The position numbers and the translations under genes are program-made. DNA of 64,000 nucleotides from Bacteroides sp. CAG:927 (GTDB lineage: Bacteria; Bacteroidota; Bacteroidia; Bacteroidales; Muribaculaceae), in assembly GCA_000431155.1 (NCBI GenBank), contig HF985626.1:1-64000 (forward strand). The letters run 5' to 3'. This document shows positions 55,693-64,000 of this stretch, piece after piece; positions within the stretch are counted from its first letter, which is position 1, and every line of letters begins with the position of its first letter. A model generated the notes under the pieces. The model was not told where the DNA came from and searched no databases. It saw only the letters and a list, made by a program, of their open reading frames with translations.

Positions 55693-58014
55693 TTATTCCA
55701 CTATAATTTCATCAGCAAATATGAAACCGGGTTTGTTATAGCCGACACCATGCCATTTGGGAAGCGATGTTTCACATTCGGCAGTGATGCGTACATAACG
55801 GGCTTTGACAGGCTTGAATGAATATTCGTGAAGCTTGATATAGTCGGTATGTCCTGACATGACGGGGAGTTTTTCAGAAGCTACTGTGGTCCATTTTTTG
55901 CCGTTTGACGAAACTTCAATCTTGATGCCGCGTGCATCAAAAATCCAGTTGGGAGTGTCAACAAGCAAGCGTATGCCGGCTTTTGAGATTTCTTCCTCTT
56001 TGCCAAGGTTGATGGTGGCAATGATGGGTTTGCCTTCCCAGCCTACCCATTCGCCGGTTGTGAAAGTGGGTGTGCCGAAGCGTCCATCCACCAAAGTTGC
56101 GCCTCCGTTGGCCGAATAGCGTGAGTGCGGGGCGTTGGCGAGTTTTACTTCATGAGAGGTGGCCTTGTTGAATACTACACTGTCGGTCCAAACATGGCTT
56201 TTGCCGTTGGGTCGTATGGCAACAGCCTTGATGGTGCAGGATTTGTTGAGGTCAACGGGTGCGGTGTAGAGAAGAGAGTGCTCATCAGGCTCCGAACCGT
56301 CAAGAGTATAATATATTTTGGCGTCATTGCCCATTGTTGAGAGGTCGGCAGTGATGCAACCTTTCTCCGGGTTGTTGATGAGGTGGGGGGTGATGTCATA
56401 TACGTGGCGGGCATAAACATATCCCAGTGCATCATAAGTGGCAAGCATCTGCTGCAGGCGACGCTGGAAATCCTCATATTTCTTTGCTTCGGGCTGGCAC
56501 CACTGCACTTCACTCAGGGCTGCCATGCGCGGGAGTTCCTGATATTGAGCAGTATAGAGGTTGGGAACATATTCTGTCCAAAGGTTGGCCTGTGCGCCCA
56601 TGATATATTTTTTCTGCTCAGGAGTGAGCACGTCAAGAGCGGGGTTGAAATTGTAGATTTGCTCAAGTGTCACCACGCCACCGCCAGCCAAAGGCTCGTT
56701 TTCGCGGTCGTTGGTCTGATAGTAGTCAAAATAACAATAGTTGGTGGGAGTCATGATGGCATAATGGTTCTGCTGTGCGGCAGCGATTGCACCCTCAGTT
56801 CCGCGCCAAGACATCACGACAGCACCCGGGGTTAGGCCGCCTTCAAGAATCTCGTCCCAACCTATCATTTTGCGTCCGCGTTTGGCAAGGCTTTTTGAAG
56901 CCTCGGTCATGACATAAGTCTGCAGTTTCTGCTCGGCAGTGCTGTGTTTGTCGGTTTTTAGTCCAAGCTCTTTGATTTTGGCCTGACATTTGGGGCAAGC
57001 TTCCCAGCGCACTTTAGGACATTCGTCGCCACCTACATGGATGTATTCAGAGGGGAAAATGTCAACTACTTCGGCAAGCACATCATCAATGAATTTGATG
57101 GTGGAATCGTTGCCGGCGCAAAGAACATCCTCGGCCACACCCCATTTGGTCCATAACTCATACGGGCCACCGGTGCATCCGAGTTCCGGATAAGCCTTGA
57201 GCGCAGCAAGCATATGACCCGGGAGGTCAATTTCGGGGATTACGGTTATGTGGCGGTCGGCTGCATATTTCACGATGTCGCGGGCCTGATCCTGAGTGTA
57301 ATATCCACCATAGGGAATGCCGTCGGATGACTCAAAATCCTTGGCGTTCATTGTCCCGGGACGAATAGAGCCTTTGGATGTAAGTTCAGGACGGGATTTG
57401 ATTTCAATACGCCACCCCTGATCCTCGGTGAGGTGCCAATGGAATCGGTTGATATTATGGAGGGCAATCATGTCGATGAAAGATTTCACCGAGTCAACCG
57501 GGAAAAAGTGTCGGCCTACATCCAAGTGCGCGCCACGATAAGCGAAACGCGGCTGGTCGGAAATATTTGCGCACGGGAATTCCACGATGGTGGTTTTCTG
57601 CTCCGGAATGGATTTGCGCAGAGTCTGGCAGCCGTAGAAGTTGCCGGCGGCCGAAGCGCCATTGATGGTTATAAAATCGGGCGTGATGGTAAGGTTGTAT
57701 GCTTCAGGGTTTTCGCTCTTAAGGTTGTCGCTGAGGACTATTGCGTTAGAGCTTGGAGCTTTTGTTACAACCGGAAGCTGAGTGCCGGTGAGATTGAAGA
57801 TGTAATCGGCAAGCAGCTCTGCATTGCGTTTGAGCTTGGCGTTGCCCTCGGGGTATGCTATGACGGTGTATGCCGTAAGCACAAACGGTTTGCCTTGCTG
57901 GACGGATATTTCCTGAGGCAAGGGAATCACCTGATAGTTTGCCTTTTGGACTGGCGGATTGGCGACGGCAAACAGACATGTGGCACCGAGCGCCAAAACA
58001 AGGGTTCTTCTCAT
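55693..58014 (-). CDS. GH20 beta-N-acetylhexosaminidase with C-terminal sugar-binding domains
   Basis: A 773-residue exported enzyme that removes terminal GlcNAc/GalNAc from glycans. Signal MRRTLVLALGATCLFAVA is followed by a GH20b N-terminal domain (about 25-155) and the GH20 barrel (about 155-510). The barrel carries RGAHLDVGRHFFP, FHWHLTEDQGWRIEIK and the catalytic pair in YIHVGGDECPK (Asp-Glu). A chitobiase-C-like segment (YYTLDGSEPDEHS) and a C-terminal F5/8-type discoidin domain (about 640-773) complete it. Host mucin N-glycans are a plausible substrate. It is monocistronic. Confidence 0.95.
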   Translation of the reverse strand: MRRTLVLALGATCLFAVANPPVQKANYQVIPLPQEISVQQGKPFVLTAYTVIAYPEGNAKLKRNAELLADYIFNLTGTQLPVVTKAPSSNAIVLSDNLKSENPEAYNLTITPDFITINGASAAGNFYGCQTLRKSIPEQKTTIVEFPCANISDQPRFAYRGAHLDVGRHFFPVDSVKSFIDMIALHNINRFHWHLTEDQGWRIEIKSRPELTSKGSIRPGTMNAKDFESSDGIPYGGYYTQDQARDIVKYAADRHITVIPEIDLPGHMLAALKAYPELGCTGGPYELWTKWGVAEDVLCAGNDSTIKFIDDVLAEVVDIFPSEYIHVGGDECPKVRWEACPKCQAKIKELGLKTDKHSTAEQKLQTYVMTEASKSLAKRGRKMIGWDEILEGGLTPGAVVMSWRGTEGAIAAAQQNHYAIMTPTNYCYFDYYQTNDRENEPLAGGGVVTLEQIYNFNPALDVLTPEQKKYIMGAQANLWTEYVPNLYTAQYQELPRMAALSEVQWCQPEAKKYEDFQRRLQQMLATYDALGYVYARHVYDITPHLINNPEKGCITADLSTMGNDAKIYYTLDGSEPDEHSLLYTAPVDLNKSCTIKAVAIRPNGKSHVWTDSVVFNKATSHEVKLANAPHSRYSANGGATLVDGRFGTPTFTTGEWVGWEGKPIIATINLGKEEEISKAGIRLLVDTPNWIFDARGIKIEVSSNGKKWTTVASEKLPVMSGHTDYIKLHEYSFKPVKARYVRITAECETSLPKWHGVGYNKPGFIFADEIIVE

Positions 58015-58054
58015 GGTAAATAATGGTAAAAATGGGTTATTCTTAATTGAGGTA

Positions 58055-58062
58055 CAAATATA
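58055..58062 (-). promoter_or_regulatory. -7 element for the GH20 gene
   Basis: The minus strand reads TATATTTG, matching TAnnTTTG, 41 bases before the ATG. No spaced -33 TTG is seen. Confidence 0.45.
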
Positions 58063-58116
58063 CGGATAATTTTTGTTGTGAATGTTAAATATAATATTTA
58101 ATTTAGCGGTGTGCTA

Positions 58117-58143
58117 CCGAACCTATTCGGGTGTAGGTTGTTC
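58117..58143 (+). other. Inverted repeat upstream of the YtxH cassette
   Basis: AACCTA (58120-58125) is repeated inverted as TAGGTT (58134-58139) across eight bases. An alternative small hairpin CCGAA-CCTA-TTCGG (58117-58130) overlaps it. It lies 44 bases before the first YtxH gene and could be an operator. The rest of the 58063-58186 spacer is AT-rich without a clear -7 match. Confidence 0.35.
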
Positions 58144-58186
58144 TAATATTATAATTGAAAATTAACAACCCCAAATAAATTAGGAA

Positions 58187-58390
58187 ATGAAACCATTACA
58201 TGTGATTCTTGCTGTAGTAGGTGGCGCCATTGCCGGAGCGTCCCTTGGTCTGCTTTTTGCCCCCGCAAAAGGTGAATCCACTCGTGACGAGATAGTAAAA
58301 TTTCTCAAAGCTAAAGGCATTAAGCTGAAAAAGAACAAGCTTGAAGAATTGGCCGACGAGATAGCTGACGAAATCACCCCGAAGGCTTGA
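58187..58390 (+). CDS. YtxH-domain small membrane protein 1
   Basis: A 67-residue protein with an N-terminal glycine-rich membrane helix (VILAVVGGAIAGASLGLLFAP) and the YtxH hallmark LLFAPAKGESTRDEI, followed by a basic/acidic tail. The family is stress-linked in Firmicutes and of unclear function in Bacteroidetes. A second copy is 46 bases downstream, followed by a holin_X-type gene and a small protein on the same strand. Confidence 0.82.
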   Translation: MKPLHVILAVVGGAIAGASLGLLFAPAKGESTRDEIVKFLKAKGIKLKKNKLEELADEIADEITPKA

Positions 58391-58436
58391 CGGCATTGAT
58401 TTGTCATTTAGAACGAACCAAACAAAAGAAACCGAT

Positions 58437-58634
58437 ATGAAGAATTTAGGATTATTGTATGCTTTTTTGGGCGGTGCTATAGTAGGTGCCGGTGCCGCAG
58501 TGCTTTTTGCTCCTGAAAAAGGTGAGGATTTGCGCCGTCGCATTAAGGATGTGCTTCGTAAAAAAGGAATCCTTTGCACAGAAAATGAAATAGATGCTCT
58601 GGTCGAGCAGCTTACAACAGAAATCGACGACTAA
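58437..58634 (+). CDS. YtxH-domain small membrane protein 2
   Basis: A 65-residue paralogue of the preceding gene: membrane helix LLYAFLGGAIVGAGAAVLFAPEKGEDLRRRI and a tail with DVLRKKGILCTENEIDALVEQ. The pair share the A/G-rich helix and the FAPxKG turn, so they arose by tandem duplication or act together. An upstream in-frame extension exists but the ATG at 58437 gives the family N terminus. Confidence 0.8.
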   Translation: MKNLGLLYAFLGGAIVGAGAAVLFAPEKGEDLRRRIKDVLRKKGILCTENEIDALVEQLTTEIDD

Positions 58635-58728
58635 TTATAAAGAAAAGACAAAAGCATAAGCACGCCGCTCGGAAGTAATCGCCTTGCGGCGGGCTTGTGT
58701 CGTGTTCCATACCGTAACTGTTTTGTTT

Positions 58729-59067
58729 ATGTCAAATCAATCCAATTCTTTTGCCAACCTTTGGGCGCAGCTCAAAGAGTATGGAACCATGAAGCTGGAG
58801 TATTGCAAGCTCACGGCGGCAGAAAAAGTAAGCACCCTTATTACGGCCATATCGCTGGCATTGCTGATAGGAGCATTGTGTGCTGTAGCTTTGTTTTTTG
58901 TGTCCATGGCTGTAGTGTTCTGGATAGCTACAGGCGTAGGCTACGGGTGGGCTTTGGTTATAATGGCCGGGGTGTATGCGTTGTTGCTGGGTGTCGTTGT
59001 TATATTCAGAAAGCAGCTGATACTGAATCCCGTTTGCCGGTTTGTATCTAAGTTGCTCTTATCTTAA
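58729..59067 (+). CDS. Phage-holin-like (holin_X, DUF1469) membrane protein
   Basis: A 112-residue protein with an N-terminal soluble helix (NLWAQLKEYGTMKLEYCKLTAAEKVSTLITA) and two membrane helices (ISLALLIGALCAVALFFVSMAVVFWIA and WALVIMAGVYALLLGVVVIF). It ends in a short basic tail. This is the holin_X/DUF1469 pattern. Members are chromosomal and are not evidence of a prophage. It follows the two YtxH genes and precedes a 91-residue protein 13 bases later. Confidence 0.8.
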   Translation: MSNQSNSFANLWAQLKEYGTMKLEYCKLTAAEKVSTLITAISLALLIGALCAVALFFVSMAVVFWIATGVGYGWALVIMAGVYALLLGVVVIFRKQLILNPVCRFVSKLLLS

Positions 59068-59079
59068 ACTTTTGATGAA

Positions 59080-59355
59080 ATGAAACAGAAACAACTGCCT
59101 CATGTCCAAGATAATTGGCAAGGATACACTATGGAAGAGATGATGTATCAGAAGGCATTTTTGCTGGCGCGAATGGAAGTGTCGAAAACGAAGTTGATGA
59201 ACGAGTTTTCGGAGGTCAGATCGGGTATGCCGGGTGTGGCATCCGGGTCGATATGGAGCAAATTGCTCAGCGGATTCACGTATGTGGATTATGCTGTGTT
59301 TGCATTCAAAATCGGAAGCAAGGTTGCGCGTCTGATCCGCACATTGCGTCGCTGA
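59080..59355 (+). CDS. Small protein of the YtxH-holin_X cassette
   Basis: A 91-residue basic protein. Residues about 15-45 form an amphipathic helix (MEEMMYQKAFLLARMEVSKTKLMNEF). The C-terminal part (FTYVDYAVFAFKIGSKVARLIRTLRR) is hydrophobic and basic, possibly membrane-associated. I do not recognise the family. It is 13 bases after the holin_X gene and 46 bases before prmA, so it is probably the last gene of the cassette. Confidence 0.65.
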   Translation: MKQKQLPHVQDNWQGYTMEEMMYQKAFLLARMEVSKTKLMNEFSEVRSGMPGVASGSIWSKLLSGFTYVDYAVFAFKIGSKVARLIRTLRR

Positions 59356-59400
59356 GATTTTGAAGCTGAATTATTATAACCAATTGTTATCAAGTAAAAT

Positions 59401-60246
59401 ATGAATGACTACGTAGAGTTAAGATTTAATCTTAACCCTTGCGAAGAATATATGACAGACCTGCTTGCGGCCATGCTTGCCGATGTGGGTTTTGAGAGTT
59501 TTGTGCCTGATGAATCCGGTTTGACGGCTTATGTCAAGGAGAGTGATTACACAGGCGATATGGATGCTCTGGTAAAGTCTCTTCCGTTTGAAACCAAATG
59601 CGAATGGAGTGCCGTGAAGGTGGAAGGCCGTGACTGGAACGCCGAGTGGGAAAAGAACTATTTCCAGCCTATAGTAGTAGGTGGTGAATGTGTGATACAC
59701 AGCTCATTTCACAAGGATGTGCCACAATGCAAATACGATATAGTCATTGACCCGAAAATGGCTTTTGGCACGGGGCACCATAGTACAACTTCACTGATAA
59801 TAGGGCGGCTGCTGGAGATGGATCTTCGCGGCAAGAGTATGGTGGACATGGGTACAGGAACCGGAATACTCGCTATTTTGGCCGCCATGCGCGGAGCATC
59901 ACCTGTGGCGGCAATAGAGATAGATCCGTTTGCTTATACCAACGCTGTAGAAAATGTGAGCCTGAACTCTCATCCTGAAATAATTATGATAGAGGGCGAT
60001 GCCTCCAGGCTTGAGGATGTGGGGTTTGATGCCGATGTGTTTGTGGCCAATATCAACCGCAATGTTATAACTGCCGACATGGATTGTTATGTCGGTGCGA
60101 TGGCCCAAGGTGCAACGATGCTTCTAAGTGGATTTTATGTGGAAGATATTCCAGTGGTTCGTGCCGCAGCCGAGAAGTGCGGCATGAGATATGTGGACTA
60201 CACCGAGCACAAGAACTGGGCATGCGTATGTCTGGTGAAAGGTTAG
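59401..60246 (+). CDS. prmA: Ribosomal protein L11 methyltransferase
   Basis: A 281-residue SAM-dependent enzyme that trimethylates ribosomal protein L11. The SAM-binding motif is MVDMGTGTGILAILAAM (about residue 145). MAFGTGHHSTTSLIIG and VFVANINRNV are family-typical. The N-terminal about 100 residues form the L11-recognition domain (WNAEWEKNYFQP). It is followed by a barrel-like gene from its own promoter. Confidence 0.95.
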   Translation: MNDYVELRFNLNPCEEYMTDLLAAMLADVGFESFVPDESGLTAYVKESDYTGDMDALVKSLPFETKCEWSAVKVEGRDWNAEWEKNYFQPIVVGGECVIHSSFHKDVPQCKYDIVIDPKMAFGTGHHSTTSLIIGRLLEMDLRGKSMVDMGTGTGILAILAAMRGASPVAAIEIDPFAYTNAVENVSLNSHPEIIMIEGDASRLEDVGFDADVFVANINRNVITADMDCYVGAMAQGATMLLSGFYVEDIPVVRAAAEKCGMRYVDYTEHKNWACVCLVKG

Positions 60247-60247
60247 A

Positions 60248-60279
60248 TTTGCACAATAATACAAAATAGTGTACTTTTG
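60248..60279 (+). promoter_or_regulatory. Promoter of the small exported barrel gene
   Basis: TTTG (60248-60251), a 20-base spacer and TACTTTTG (60272-60279) match the full consensus, ending 21 bases before the ATG. Confidence 0.65.
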
Positions 60280-60300
60280 TATTAAAGTAGAAGCTACATT

Positions 60301-60831
60301 ATGAAAAGAATCATCACATTATTGCTGGCTGTGATTATCACCGCCGGAGCATATGCAGCAGAAAGACCGGCGCCGTTGCCTCGTGGATTCGGCTGGGGTG
60401 CAGCAGTGGGCGGTTGTATAGATATGACAGGCCACGATATGTCGTCAATAAATCTTGACGCAAATTTCGGATATCGCAACTCATGGATAAATCTGCTTGG
60501 CGTAGGCGCATCCATAGATATGATGGTAAATAACAGTGTGCGTTCATTTCCGGTATATGCTATTTTACGCACCGGTTTCAGCAAGCGTCCTACCTTATGT
60601 TTCGGCGATTTCAGAGTGGGATGCGTGTTCAATAACCTCAATGACAAGAATCATCAGACAAGAATGTATGTGTCACCGGGAATAGGGGTGAACCTTGCCA
60701 CCGGCCGCACATTCCGTTCATATTTGATGCTCAGTTATATATACAACGGCATGAACGGATTTTACAAGGAGGGAGATAAATCTATCCATTCACTGCACAT
60801 GGCATGTGTGCGTTTCGGTGTGGCATTTTGA
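60301..60831 (+). CDS. Small exported beta-barrel-like protein
   Basis: A 176-residue protein with signal [20 protein letters not shown], then alternating strands: [62 protein letters not shown] and [14 protein letters not shown]. It ends in an aromatic residue ([10 protein letters not shown]), fitting an eight-strand outer-membrane barrel. I do not recognise a named family. Its stop is one base before the dut ATG, so it heads the dut-TPR-DUF4292 unit. Confidence 0.72.
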   Translation: MKRIITLLLAVIITAGAYAAERPAPLPRGFGWGAAVGGCIDMTGHDMSSINLDANFGYRNSWINLLGVGASIDMMVNNSVRSFPVYAILRTGFSKRPTLCFGDFRVGCVFNNLNDKNHQTRMYVSPGIGVNLATGRTFRSYLMLSYIYNGMNGFYKEGDKSIHSLHMACVRFGVAF

Positions 60832-60832
60832 T

Positions 60833-61276
60833 ATGGACAACGTGAAGATCAAGGTAATCAACAGCGGGCGCCATCCGTTGCCTGCGTACAGTACCGACAG
60901 CTCGGCCGGCATGGATGTGAGGGCCAATCTTGATGCTCCTATCACCCTAATGCCAATGCAGCGTGTGCTTGTGCCCACGGGTCTAAGAATAGCATTGCCT
61001 GAAGGGTATGAATGTCAGCTGCGTCCACGCAGCGGCCTTGCGCTCAAGCATGGCATAACTCTTGTGAATACGCCCGGCACTGTGGATGCGGATTATCGCG
61101 GTGAGATAGGAGTGATATTAATCAACCTTTCAAGTGACCCTTTTGTTATAAATGACGGAGAGCGAATATGCCAGATGGTTATTGCTCCCTATACTCGCGG
61201 CAGTTGGGTGACTGTGTCATATCTTGACGAGACCGAGCGCGGTGCCGGCGGTTTCGGACACACAGGAGTGCAGTAG
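60833..61276 (+). CDS. dut: dUTP diphosphatase
   Basis: A 147-residue trimeric dUTPase converting dUTP to dUMP. All five family motifs are present: [48 protein letters not shown] and [10 protein letters not shown] (C terminus, closing over the substrate). The start at 60833 is fixed by the family N terminus and by the adjacent stop of the preceding gene. Confidence 0.97.
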   Translation: MDNVKIKVINSGRHPLPAYSTDSSAGMDVRANLDAPITLMPMQRVLVPTGLRIALPEGYECQLRPRSGLALKHGITLVNTPGTVDADYRGEIGVILINLSSDPFVINDGERICQMVIAPYTRGSWVTVSYLDETERGAGGFGHTGVQ

Positions 61277-61332
61277 CCCGCAACGCGAGCTATTGATTTT
61301 TTACACTCTCTACTTATTTACGCTTTGATAAA

Positions 61333-63102
61333 ATGAGCAAACATTCATCCATCTCGATAAAGCCGACAACGATAGTATTGATGACGGTTGTTGCCATATT
61401 CATGGTGGCGACAGCGGCGGGCAAACCTCACAAAAAGAATGTGAGTGAGGCTGATGTGCGCAAGGCTGACTATATATTTCTCGAGAGCCAGCGACTCAAG
61501 CAGCAGGAAAAGTCTGATGCCTACTATGAGCTGGTGAGCCGTGCTTATGAGCTGAATCCCAATGACAAGTATCTGGGTATGGAGGTAGGTGTGAGCCGTA
61601 TGATGCTGTCGGAAGGTGACAGTGCGGAGCTTGAGAACGGTTTGGCGATGCTGGCCGATTATGCCTATTCCAATCCGCAGGATTTGTATAATTGTGCCAA
61701 GTACGCTGCTTTGGCCGATAATTTGGGGCATCGCAAAGATGCACTTGCTATGTGGGACACGTTATATCGCCGTAATTCCGAGCGTCCGGAGGTGGCATTG
61801 AAGTATGCTGATTTGCTTACGGCCACTATTGATTCGGCCAATCTCGCAAAAGCATTGGACATATATAATCACATAGAGCAGGCCGAAGGTTCAATGCCAT
61901 TGTTGACAGGACGCAAAATACAGGTTGAGAGTATAAGACGCGATACCGCTGCAATATTGCGCGAGGCAGAATTGTTGCTGGAGTCATCGCCCAACTCGTC
62001 AGAGTACAATTCAATGGTGGGCATCACCATGATGAAACTGGGACGAAAAGATTCGGCCCTGAAATATTTTGACCGCGCTGTTGAACTTGATCCGTCAAGC
62101 GGTGCGGCTTATTATCATAGGGCAAGCTATTATCAAATGGTGGGTGACAGCGCGGGATATGACCGGGAGGTATTTCAGGCTATGCGTCAGCCTGACCTTG
62201 ATCTTGAATCAAAGCTTGAAATATTGCGCCAATATGTGAGCGAGCTTTATCGCGACAGTACCCAAACAGGGCGAATCACCGATGTGTTCGGGTCAATTAT
62301 AGACCAGTATCCGCATGATGCCATTGTGCGTAAAATGTATGCGGAATATCTCATGCTTACGGATAAGACTACCGAGGCTGCGGAGCAGATGGGGTATGCA
62401 GTGGACAGTGACCCGTCGGATGAAACATCATGGCTCCAATACACCAGTTTGCAGCTGCAGGGAGGCAATTGGCAGAAAACGGTGGATGCAGCAGTAAGAG
62501 GATTGCATTATTTCCCCGGCAATTCCCGTCTGATAGCTATGCAGGCTATCGGGTATAATCAGATGGGGAAATATGAAAGTGCCATTAACTTGCTTGATGA
62601 GGCGATAGCTTCTGCCGACAGTACCGATACGGAGCTTATGTCGGAGCTATATACCACCAAGGGAGATTCGTATTACGCATGGGAGAAAAAGGATTCGGCA
62701 TTTGCGGCATATTCCAAGGCCATAGAGTTGAATCCGAATAATCTTGGCGCACTGAACAACTGCGCTTACTATCTGGCTTGTGAGGACAGAGACCTTGACA
62801 AGGCTGAGGCGATGATTCTGAAAGTCGTGTCAGAGAAGCCTGAGGATGGGACCTCGCTTGACACATATGCGTGGGTGCTGTTCAAAAAACAGGATTATGT
62901 CAAGGCTAAAGAAGTGATTGATGGCGCGCTTGAAAATGAATCGGCACCCAGTGCGGAGCTTTATGAGCATGCCGGCGATATATATTTCATGAACAAGGAG
63001 CCGGATGAGGCTCTTGAATTCTGGCGCAAGGCTCTTGCTCTGGATCCTGATAACGATTTGCTCAAACGCAAGGTGAAACATAAAACATTTTATTACAAAT
63101 GA
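61333..63102 (+). CDS. TPR-repeat exported or anchored protein
   Basis: A 589-residue protein with an N-terminal membrane segment (TTIVLMTVVAIFMVATAAG) that acts as signal or anchor. The rest is a long array of tetratricopeptide repeats. Clear examples are MMKLGRKDSALKYFDRAVELDPSSGAAYYHRASYY and ALNNCAYYLACEDRDLDKAEAMILKVV. It is periplasmic by inference. It overlaps the DUF4292 lipoprotein gene by four bases (ATGA) and follows dut. Confidence 0.88.
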   Translation: MSKHSSISIKPTTIVLMTVVAIFMVATAAGKPHKKNVSEADVRKADYIFLESQRLKQQEKSDAYYELVSRAYELNPNDKYLGMEVGVSRMMLSEGDSAELENGLAMLADYAYSNPQDLYNCAKYAALADNLGHRKDALAMWDTLYRRNSERPEVALKYADLLTATIDSANLAKALDIYNHIEQAEGSMPLLTGRKIQVESIRRDTAAILREAELLLESSPNSSEYNSMVGITMMKLGRKDSALKYFDRAVELDPSSGAAYYHRASYYQMVGDSAGYDREVFQAMRQPDLDLESKLEILRQYVSELYRDSTQTGRITDVFGSIIDQYPHDAIVRKMYAEYLMLTDKTTEAAEQMGYAVDSDPSDETSWLQYTSLQLQGGNWQKTVDAAVRGLHYFPGNSRLIAMQAIGYNQMGKYESAINLLDEAIASADSTDTELMSELYTTKGDSYYAWEKKDSAFAAYSKAIELNPNNLGALNNCAYYLACEDRDLDKAEAMILKVVSEKPEDGTSLDTYAWVLFKKQDYVKAKEVIDGALENESAPSAELYEHAGDIYFMNKEPDEALEFWRKALALDPDNDLLKRKVKHKTFYYK

Positions 63103-63971
63103 AGCAATCGCTAATCAACATAATCTGCATTTTGTTTGTGGCCGTTATGGCCGTTGGCTGCGGAGGCAAGAAAAAAGGCGCGTCATCGGAAGTGCCATCT
63201 TCGCAACAGACAGGTGCTGCCACTTCCGCTCAGGTGATAAGTGCTGATGAGGGTGTGGAGTATCTGAGGAATGTGACCGGTCTTTATAAACCGTGGCAGC
63301 AGGTGCGTGTGCCGCTGTCCGTCAAAATCAACAGCCCAAAATCATTTTCTATTTCGGGTACGGCAGAAATGCTGCGTGGTAAGAGCGTGCTGATATCGCT
63401 CAAGTTCATAGGAATGGAGATGGTGTGGCTGTATGTGAGCGACACCAATATAACTGTAGCCGACAAAATGAACAAGCGTTATATTTCGGAGCCCCCCGCC
63501 AAATTTCTGGGAGGATTTAACGTGAATACATATAATTTGCAGGATCTTCTGATCGGGCGTCCTTTTGTGTTGGGGACAAACGATATTTCGGATGTAAACC
63601 CCGAGCTGTTCACATTTGCAAGTGATGGAGCCGGAGGGTGGAGCCTGCAGCCCGAGTCGGAGATTGAAAGTATGGAATACGGTTTTTGGTTTGAGCCTAA
63701 AACGGTGTTGAATGCCGCAGTGGTGCAGCTCTTGAACAAAACACCCGTGGCATTGCTGTATGGAGAGCCTGTGAATACTCCTTGCGGACCAATGGCATCG
63801 CAGATCGGGATTAAAACCAAAATCGGAGCTACGGAGATTGACGCCACTATTTTTTGGAACTGGAAACGAGCCAAATGGGGTGATGTGTTCAACCCTCGTG
63901 AGCCCAAAGTGCCGGATTCATATAATAAAGTGGATGGGGCATCGGTGCTTAAAAGTCTGACTAATTTGTAG
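63099..63971 (+). CDS. DUF4292 lipoprotein
   Basis: A 290-residue lipoprotein with lipobox VGCG (Cys at about residue 21). The mature domain follows DUF4292, whose fold is related to LolA/LolB-like lipoprotein carriers (INSPKSFSISGTAEMLRGKSVLISLKFIGMEMVWLYVSDTNITV...). It might carry lipids or lipoproteins to the outer membrane, but that is inference. In Bacteroidetes a DUF4292 gene often lies between a TPR gene and an EnvC-like peptidase gene, which the next start codon would fit. Confidence 0.87.
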   Translation: MKQSLINIICILFVAVMAVGCGGKKKGASSEVPSSQQTGAATSAQVISADEGVEYLRNVTGLYKPWQQVRVPLSVKINSPKSFSISGTAEMLRGKSVLISLKFIGMEMVWLYVSDTNITVADKMNKRYISEPPAKFLGGFNVNTYNLQDLLIGRPFVLGTNDISDVNPELFTFASDGAGGWSLQPESEIESMEYGFWFEPKTVLNAAVVQLLNKTPVALLYGEPVNTPCGPMASQIGIKTKIGATEIDATIFWNWKRAKWGDVFNPREPKVPDSYNKVDGASVLKSLTNL

Positions 63972-63981
63972 GTTTGAGAGT

Positions 63982-64000
63982 ATGAAGCGAGGCAGAGTTT
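63982..64000 (+). CDS. Start of a further gene (cut by the window edge)
   Basis: ATGAAGCGAGGCAGAGTTT begins 10 bases after the DUF4292 stop (MKRGRV...). From the usual Bacteroidetes gene order it could be an EnvC/M23-type murein hydrolase activator, but only six residues are visible, so this is a guess from context. Confidence 0.4.

Noticed and set aside
58729..59067. Holin_X gene as evidence of a prophage
   Set aside because: No capsid, tail, integrase or lysis genes are near, and the holin_X/DUF1469 family is largely chromosomal.

Overview
The window is a gene-dense chromosomal segment of a gut-type Bacteroidetes bacterium. Order Bacteroidales is well supported and family Muribaculaceae is a reasonable guess. 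The evidence is: upstream regions carrying the Bacteroidetes promoter (TTTG or TTG, 19-20 nt, TAnnTTTG) with almost no Shine-Dalgarno sequences; a MurF-alanine racemase fusion; a PorE-type OmpA protein; exported proteins ending in a 'YNLQG...LPAGLYI' tail like type IX secretion (T9SS) cargo; a SusB-like GH97; and families common in this phylum (GSCFA, DUF4292, DUF4293, DUF2027-Smr, EFR1). I see no rRNA, tRNA, CRISPR array, insertion sequence or prophage.

Layout. 1-6.9 kb, minus strand: a large exported adhesin-like protein, a GH97 alpha-glucosidase, a small membrane protein and a DEDDy exonuclease. 6.9-9.3 kb, minus: an overlapping SRPBCC protein, Rieske-like lipoprotein, lgt, bioD run. 9.4-13.6 kb: pyrE diverging from pyrB-pyrI, then a flavin reductase and glyA. 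13.6-17.1 kb, minus: a tightly overlapped tatA, tatC, VanZ-GNAT fusion, zinc-binding lipoprotein, ABC ATPase operon. 17.1-22.6 kb, plus: fabD, M16 peptidase, dusB, a DUF2807 protein and a flippase. 22.6-25.25 kb: an AT-richer accessory patch with a long structured leader, two unrecognised envelope proteins and a NERD nuclease-like membrane protein. 25.3-27.5 kb, minus: a second T9SS-type cargo protein. 27.6-31.1 kb, plus: an outer-membrane barrel, trpS, a YitT transporter and a Rossmann protein. 31.1-36.7 kb, minus: tricorn-like protease, Smr protein, EFR1 ferredoxin and a DMT-family protein. 36.8-43.2 kb: aspS, a Nif3-like protein, a zinc-ribbon coiled-coil protein, an RsiV-like lipoprotein (minus), acpP and fabF. 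43.2-52.7 kb: surE, DUF4293, murF-alr, GSCFA, porE, a PNPOx-fold protein and a TPR/OmpA-like lipoprotein. 52.9-58.0 kb: speA-truA converging on a GH20 hexosaminidase. 58.2-64 kb, plus: a YtxH-YtxH-holin_X-small protein cassette, prmA, a small barrel protein, then dut-TPR-DUF4292 and the first codons of another gene.

Most genes are core housekeeping (pyrimidine, fatty acid, cell wall, tRNA, polyamine, protein export). Envelope biogenesis is the recurring theme: lgt makes lipoproteins, Tat exports folded proteins, and PorE belongs to the T9SS that probably exports the two tail-bearing proteins. GH97 and GH20 fit a glycan-degrading gut lifestyle. The most unusual material is the structured leader and its downstream genes at 22.76-25.1 kb, the Rieske-like lipoprotein with four cysteines in place of the Cys2His2 ligands, the VanZ-GNAT fusion inside the tat/zinc operon, and a non-coding stretch at 43.24-43.59 kb that may be a relic.
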